The notes under the pieces are model-generated. The model saw only the letters and a list, made by a program, of their open reading frames with translations. It had not been told where the DNA came from and ran no database searches. Of a stretch of DNA of 9,621 nucleotides, positions 7,201 through 9,621 are shown piece by piece. The stretch spans positions 1 to 9,621 of the forward strand of contig JALOTR010000057.1 of NCBI GenBank assembly GCA_025457805.1. Direction: 5' to 3'. Each line of letters begins with the position of its first letter. The first letter of the stretch is position 1. The translations under genes were made by a program, and so were the position numbers. Source of the DNA: Akkermansiaceae bacterium (GTDB lineage Bacteria; Verrucomicrobiota; Verrucomicrobiia; Verrucomicrobiales; Akkermansiaceae).

Positions 7201-9277
7201 CGACCACTCGCCACTGGTCCAGGTGATGTTCGATCATCAGGAAATCCCCATCGCCGAAAAATGGCCGGATGGCGTGACCTGCCAACCTTACATCGCCCAT
7301 CGCGGCGCATCGCAGTTTGACCTGAGCTTGCTGCTTACGGTTTATGGCGACCAACAACAACTCGCCATCGAGTTCCGAACCGATCTCTTCCGGGAATCGA
7401 CCATCCATGCGATGCTTGACCGCCATCTGGCCACACTCTCAAGGATCAGCGCGGAGCCGGCACTGCCTGTTTCGCAGGCCCTCACCCTCGCTCCCCGCGA
7501 CTGTCAGTGGCTTGGGGAAAAATCCGAGGGCCCGCGGCGCCCCCATTTCTTGAATCAGACTGCTCCCGCACTGATCGCGACCCGCTGCGGAAACCACCCC
7601 CAGCGCATCGCCATCCGTGACGAGGGAGGCGCCATCAATTATCAGAATCTGGCAGACCGCTCCGATCAACTGGCATCCAACCTTGTCGCCCACGGCATCC
7701 GCCCCGGAGACCGGGTGGCGGTTTTGTTGGATCGCGATCGCGACCTGCCCGTCACGCTGCTTGCCATCTGGAAGGCGGGTGCGGCGTATGTTCCACTCGA
7801 TCGTTCCAATCCCATGGAGCGTCTCAAACTCATTCTGGAAGACCAGGCTCCCTTGCGCATTCTGGTTTCTCCCGGGCAGCGCGACTGGGTTCCGGCGGAA
7901 ACCGGCTTCATTCTGTTAGATGATCCGTTGTGGCGGAGTGATCACCGGTTGGAGTTGCCCGGAATCGCAGCAGAGGACCCGGCTTATATCATTTACACAT
8001 CGGGCTCCACGGGCATTCCCAAGGGCGTCGTCGTCTCCCATGGCGCGCTGGCCAATTTCCTGCAATCGATGGCGGAAACCCCGGGTTTTACCGAGGCGGA
8101 TCATTTGTTGGCCGTGACGACTGTTTCGTTCGACATCTCGCTGCTTGAGCTTTTCCTGCCGCTGGTCTCCGGAGGCAGCGTCGAGATTGTCCCCACCACC
8201 ACCGCGCGGGACGGTCATGCCTTGTTGGAGAAGCTTCACTCAAGTGGTGCCACCGTGATGCAGGCCACCCCCGCGACCTGGCGCATGCTGGTGGACGCGG
8301 GCTGGCGGGGCACGCCGGATCTCAAGATCCTCTGCGGCGGAGAGAGTCTCGATCTCGAATTGGCAAAGGTCCTGGTTCACAAAGGCTGCCAGCTCTGGAA
8401 CCTTTATGGCCCCACGGAAACCACTGTCTGGTCCACATGCTGGCGAGTGCCTGCCGCACCGGAGGCTATCCGCATCGGCACCCCTATCGCCAATACCGGC
8501 ATTCACATCCTTTCCTCGGCCCAAATCCCCACGCCGCCCGGTGTGCAGGGCACCCTTTGGATTTCCGGAGCAGGTCTCGCCGATGGATATTGGAAACGCG
8601 AGGATCTAACAGCTTCCCGGTTTGCCGGGATTCAGGATCACGATGGACGCTCGATCACCGCATACAATACCGGCGACCTCGCACGCTGGCATGACGATGG
8701 CACGCTGGAGTGCATCGGCCGATCGGATGGCCAGGTCAAAATCCGCGGTTTCCGGGTGGAACTCGGTGAAATCGAAGCCGCTGTTTCCAGTCATCCACAA
8801 GTGCCCCAGGCCAAGGTCGCACTTCGAGGTTCGCCCTCAAGACTCGTCGCATGGTTCACCACATCCGTTGATCAACCGATTCCAAGCGAGGATTCGTTGC
8901 GCGCCCATCTGGTCTCCCGATTGCCAGCCTACATGATCCCTGCAAGTTTTGGGTGGATCGCGGCTTTTCCCCTCAATTCCAGCGGCAAGGTCGATGTTTC
9001 CCACCTTCGCGAACCGGAAACCAGCCAGCGCGAGACCGGCCCCTTGACTGCGACAGAGGAAATCCTGATTTCCATCTGGAAGGATCTTCTCGGCCACACT
9101 TCAGTCCATCCGGAAGACAACTGGTTCCACATCGGTGGCCATTCGCTGTTGGCACTCCGGCTGTTCGGCCGCATCCACGAACAATTTGGAAAACGCCTGC
9201 CGCTCTCCGCCATTCTGGATCAACCCACCCCTCAGCGCCTCGCGCGGCTGATCGATGAATCAGGGAATGTGTCATGA
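4295..9277 (+). CDS. Lipopeptide starter NRPS: FAAL-ACP-C-A(Gly)-PCP
   Basis: Complete 1660-residue protein that should start a lipopeptide. Residues 1-545 form a fatty acyl-AMP ligase (FAAL): YTSGSTAAPKG (168-178), LPPYHDMG (208-215), GPNFALEACVR (259-269), PGYGLAETT (318-326), RTGDLGY (408-414), GRIKDLII (424-431), Lys520. Residues 550-620 are an acyl carrier with GMGSLDA (Ser579), where the usual Asp before the Ser is Gly. The condensation domain (640-1070) has an intact HHIAADG (766-772) and PTDFPRP. The adenylation domain (1090-1570) has YTSGSTGIPKG, YGPTETT, YNTGD, GRSDGQVKIRGFRVELGEIE and Lys1565; its pocket reads D-I-L-Q-L-G-L-V-W-K, a glycine-type code. The C-terminal carrier has GGHSLLA (Ser1617). 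There is no release domain, so the chain must pass to another protein, most simply the thioesterase-bearing one upstream. ATG 4295 gives a normal FAAL N-terminus; there is no Shine-Dalgarno in the 18-base gap. Confidence 0.96.
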   Translation: MPPSTHAAGSLNQRTHQALHALLDERAANSPTALGYRFLTDGESAEELLTYGEMAARARAMAALLVRWGATGQPVLLIHSPGLDFIIGLFACWHAGAIAVPAYPPRGSRHRLRLQSVIQDSGAKLALADPGTPEVSGIRMIFPDEAVAGDDPPLLPAIDPALPCLLQYTSGSTAAPKGVMLHHRNFRSHYASLGMFSEFGWKSLLSWLPPYHDMGLVLKVLFAFEAGSPLTFFSPDHFVQKPARWLRAISRYQAEVSGGPNFALEACVRSIRDEEIAGIDLSCWKALPCGAERIRKQTLDQFAERFAPYGFDRDAFLPGYGLAETTLIVTASRRGSSHISHHPTAGALVSNGPPLPGVRLRIVDPVSGNPLESKQTGEILISGAVVSSGYWKRSLETSQSFSEEDELRTGDLGYLENGELYVTGRIKDLIIVDGVNHYPDDIESAALAASDEVVAGAAFAAEMDGVECVALALETGTIPEAGRALICAKVREKIAELLEIQVGRIVLVRKGLLPRTTSGKIQRAATRTALEEGILRVLHDEPTPQARGLTLDVLLAAVSEITGRPAASSDDVIALGMGSLDATRLAALLRSRAGIDVSVGELFAAESFLSLAAGLAHRGASLASRPGTVRMAVDNTASPTVLTHAQERMWFLHQFDPESAAYHVFGALELTGPICRERLQSSFSSVVLRHGILRSRHGFEDGRPKVWIEPSAHPQLEFHEASGEENLRTLLADFARRPFHLATNIPIRALLVRLLDGRHFLAVCAHHIAADGWSLRLLAKELADHYAGHALGDAQSLSAYQDYAAAHRAWIDGGAVDAQIDYWKNRLAGHPGILHLPTDFPRPHKPSSDGGYVVRILPPELCISISDLAKAHRATPFMVQLAAFMILLRQHGAEADAVIAIPVANRNHAEAADLVGTLVNTLPFRIQLQEDDTFASLLERVRSASFEMQDHQDAPFEKIIEAVRPDRSSDHSPLVQVMFDHQEIPIAEKWPDGVTCQPYIAHRGASQFDLSLLLTVYGDQQQLAIEFRTDLFRESTIHAMLDRHLATLSRISAEPALPVSQALTLAPRDCQWLGEKSEGPRRPHFLNQTAPALIATRCGNHPQRIAIRDEGGAINYQNLADRSDQLASNLVAHGIRPGDRVAVLLDRDRDLPVTLLAIWKAGAAYVPLDRSNPMERLKLILEDQAPLRILVSPGQRDWVPAETGFILLDDPLWRSDHRLELPGIAAEDPAYIIYTSGSTGIPKGVVVSHGALANFLQSMAETPGFTEADHLLAVTTVSFDISLLELFLPLVSGGSVEIVPTTTARDGHALLEKLHSSGATVMQATPATWRMLVDAGWRGTPDLKILCGGESLDLELAKVLVHKGCQLWNLYGPTETTVWSTCWRVPAAPEAIRIGTPIANTGIHILSSAQIPTPPGVQGTLWISGAGLADGYWKREDLTASRFAGIQDHDGRSITAYNTGDLARWHDDGTLECIGRSDGQVKIRGFRVELGEIEAAVSSHPQVPQAKVALRGSPSRLVAWFTTSVDQPIPSEDSLRAHLVSRLPAYMIPASFGWIAAFPLNSSGKVDVSHLREPETSQRETGPLTATEEILISIWKDLLGHTSVHPEDNWFHIGGHSLLALRLFGRIHEQFGKRLPLSAILDQPTPQRLARLIDESGNVS
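6803..6823 (+). repeat. Paralogous segment in condensation domain, copy 2
   Basis: Partner of nt 3-23, with one mismatch in 21 bases, in the condensation domain of the starter protein. Confidence 0.5.
8732..8779 (+). repeat. Paralogous adenylation-domain A8 segment, copy 2
   Basis: Encodes QVKIRGFRVELGEIEA in the glycine-type adenylation domain; partner of nt 1935-1982. Confidence 0.5.
9262..9266 (+). promoter_or_regulatory. Weak Shine-Dalgarno-like site (AGGGA)
   Basis: AGGGA lies 7 bases before the ATG at 9274, inside the last codons of the preceding NRPS gene. The match to the anti-Shine-Dalgarno is partial, but it is the only such site I see before any of the three starts in the window. 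With the ATGA overlap it supports coupled re-initiation for the transferase gene. Confidence 0.4.
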
Positions 9278-9621
9278 AATCGGGAACCGTCCGCATTCAT
9301 TTTCTCTATCCGAGCGATGCCTTGCAGGATGGCAGTGACTGCCTCAGCGCGGAAGAACTTCAACGCGCCGCCGCATTCAAGTTTCCGCATGACGCGCAGC
9401 GATGGAAATCCTTCCGCAAGGGGATCCGGACAGTGCTGGGCGGATTGCTTGAAATTCCCCCTTCCGAGGTGCCGATCCGCATCGACCCACATGGCAAACC
9501 GCAGCTTGCCGCGCCATTCGATTCGCTTCATTTCAATCTCTCCCATTGTGAGGATCTCGCGCTGCTTGCGGTCTGCGGCGATGGACCGGTGGGCATTGAT
9601 GTCGAAGCAATCCACCGCGCA
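9274..9621 (+). CDS. Sfp-type 4'-phosphopantetheinyl transferase, 3' end outside window
   Basis: N-terminal 116 residues of an enzyme that moves the phosphopantetheine arm of coenzyme A onto the active serine of carrier domains. Visible family hallmarks are an N-terminal helical part (LSAEELQRAAAFKFPHDAQR, about residues 24-43), HGKPQL (73-78), FNLSHCEDLALLAV (87-100), then GPVGIDVEAI (104-113), which carries the first magnesium-binding Asp and Glu. The second part with the WxxKEA motif lies beyond the window. The ATG overlaps the stop of the preceding synthetase gene (ATGA, 9274-9277), so the two are translationally coupled. The likely substrates are the three carrier domains encoded here (ACP Ser579 and PCP Ser1617 of the starter protein, and the PCP of the terminal module). 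Family assignment is firm; dedication to this pathway is inferred from position. Confidence 0.92.
   Translation, partial: MKSGTVRIHFLYPSDALQDGSDCLSAEELQRAAAFKFPHDAQRWKSFRKGIRTVLGGLLEIPPSEVPIRIDPHGKPQLAAPFDSLHFNLSHCEDLALLAVCGDGPVGIDVEAIHRA

Noticed and set aside
6875..7426. 183-codon reading frame on the - strand
   Set aside because: It is opposite the conserved condensation domain, with no independent start signal or motif.

Overview
The window is one strand-consistent biosynthetic operon, read left to right. It holds the 3' part of a nonribosomal peptide synthetase (NRPS) gene ending in a thioesterase, a gene for a secreted PEP-CTERM surface protein, a complete fatty-acid-loading NRPS gene, and the 5' part of a phosphopantetheinyl transferase gene. 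Both outer genes run off the window. All genes lie on the + strand, with gaps of 14 and 18 bases and then a 4-base ATGA overlap, so they are probably transcribed together. No promoter, terminator, RNA gene, mobile element or CRISPR array is visible.

Organism: the DNA is GC-rich and lacks Shine-Dalgarno sites before two of the three internal starts. The C-terminal VPEP / short hydrophobic segment / Arg-Arg tail marks a Gram-negative bacterium with an exosortase system. The short 'LLRRAR' tail looks most like Verrucomicrobiota (Luteolibacter/Akkermansiaceae type). This is a judgement from style, not a database match; Planctomycetota or Proteobacteria are not excluded.

Region by region: (1) nt 1-3377, the end of a condensation domain, then adenylation, peptidyl carrier and thioesterase domains; the adenylation pocket reads D-A-L-W-V-G-A-T-F-K, valine-like but not a code I can assign firmly. 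(2) nt 3392-4276, a 294-residue exported protein with a signal peptide and PEP-CTERM anchor. (3) nt 4295-9277, a 1660-residue protein: fatty acyl-AMP ligase, acyl carrier, condensation, adenylation (D-I-L-Q-L-G-L-V-W-K, a glycine-type code), peptidyl carrier. (4) nt 9274-9621, the N-terminal 116 residues of an Sfp-type 4'-phosphopantetheinyl transferase.

How they fit together (inference): the ligase activates a free fatty acid and loads it on the adjacent acyl carrier, and the condensation domain joins it to glycine. The N-acyl-glycyl chain passes, directly or via modules lying upstream of the window, to the thioesterase-bearing module, which adds a probably aliphatic residue and releases the lipopeptide. 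The transferase would arm the carrier domains. The unexpected member is the PEP-CTERM protein sitting between the two synthetase genes, which suggests a link between this lipopeptide and the cell surface or extracellular matrix.
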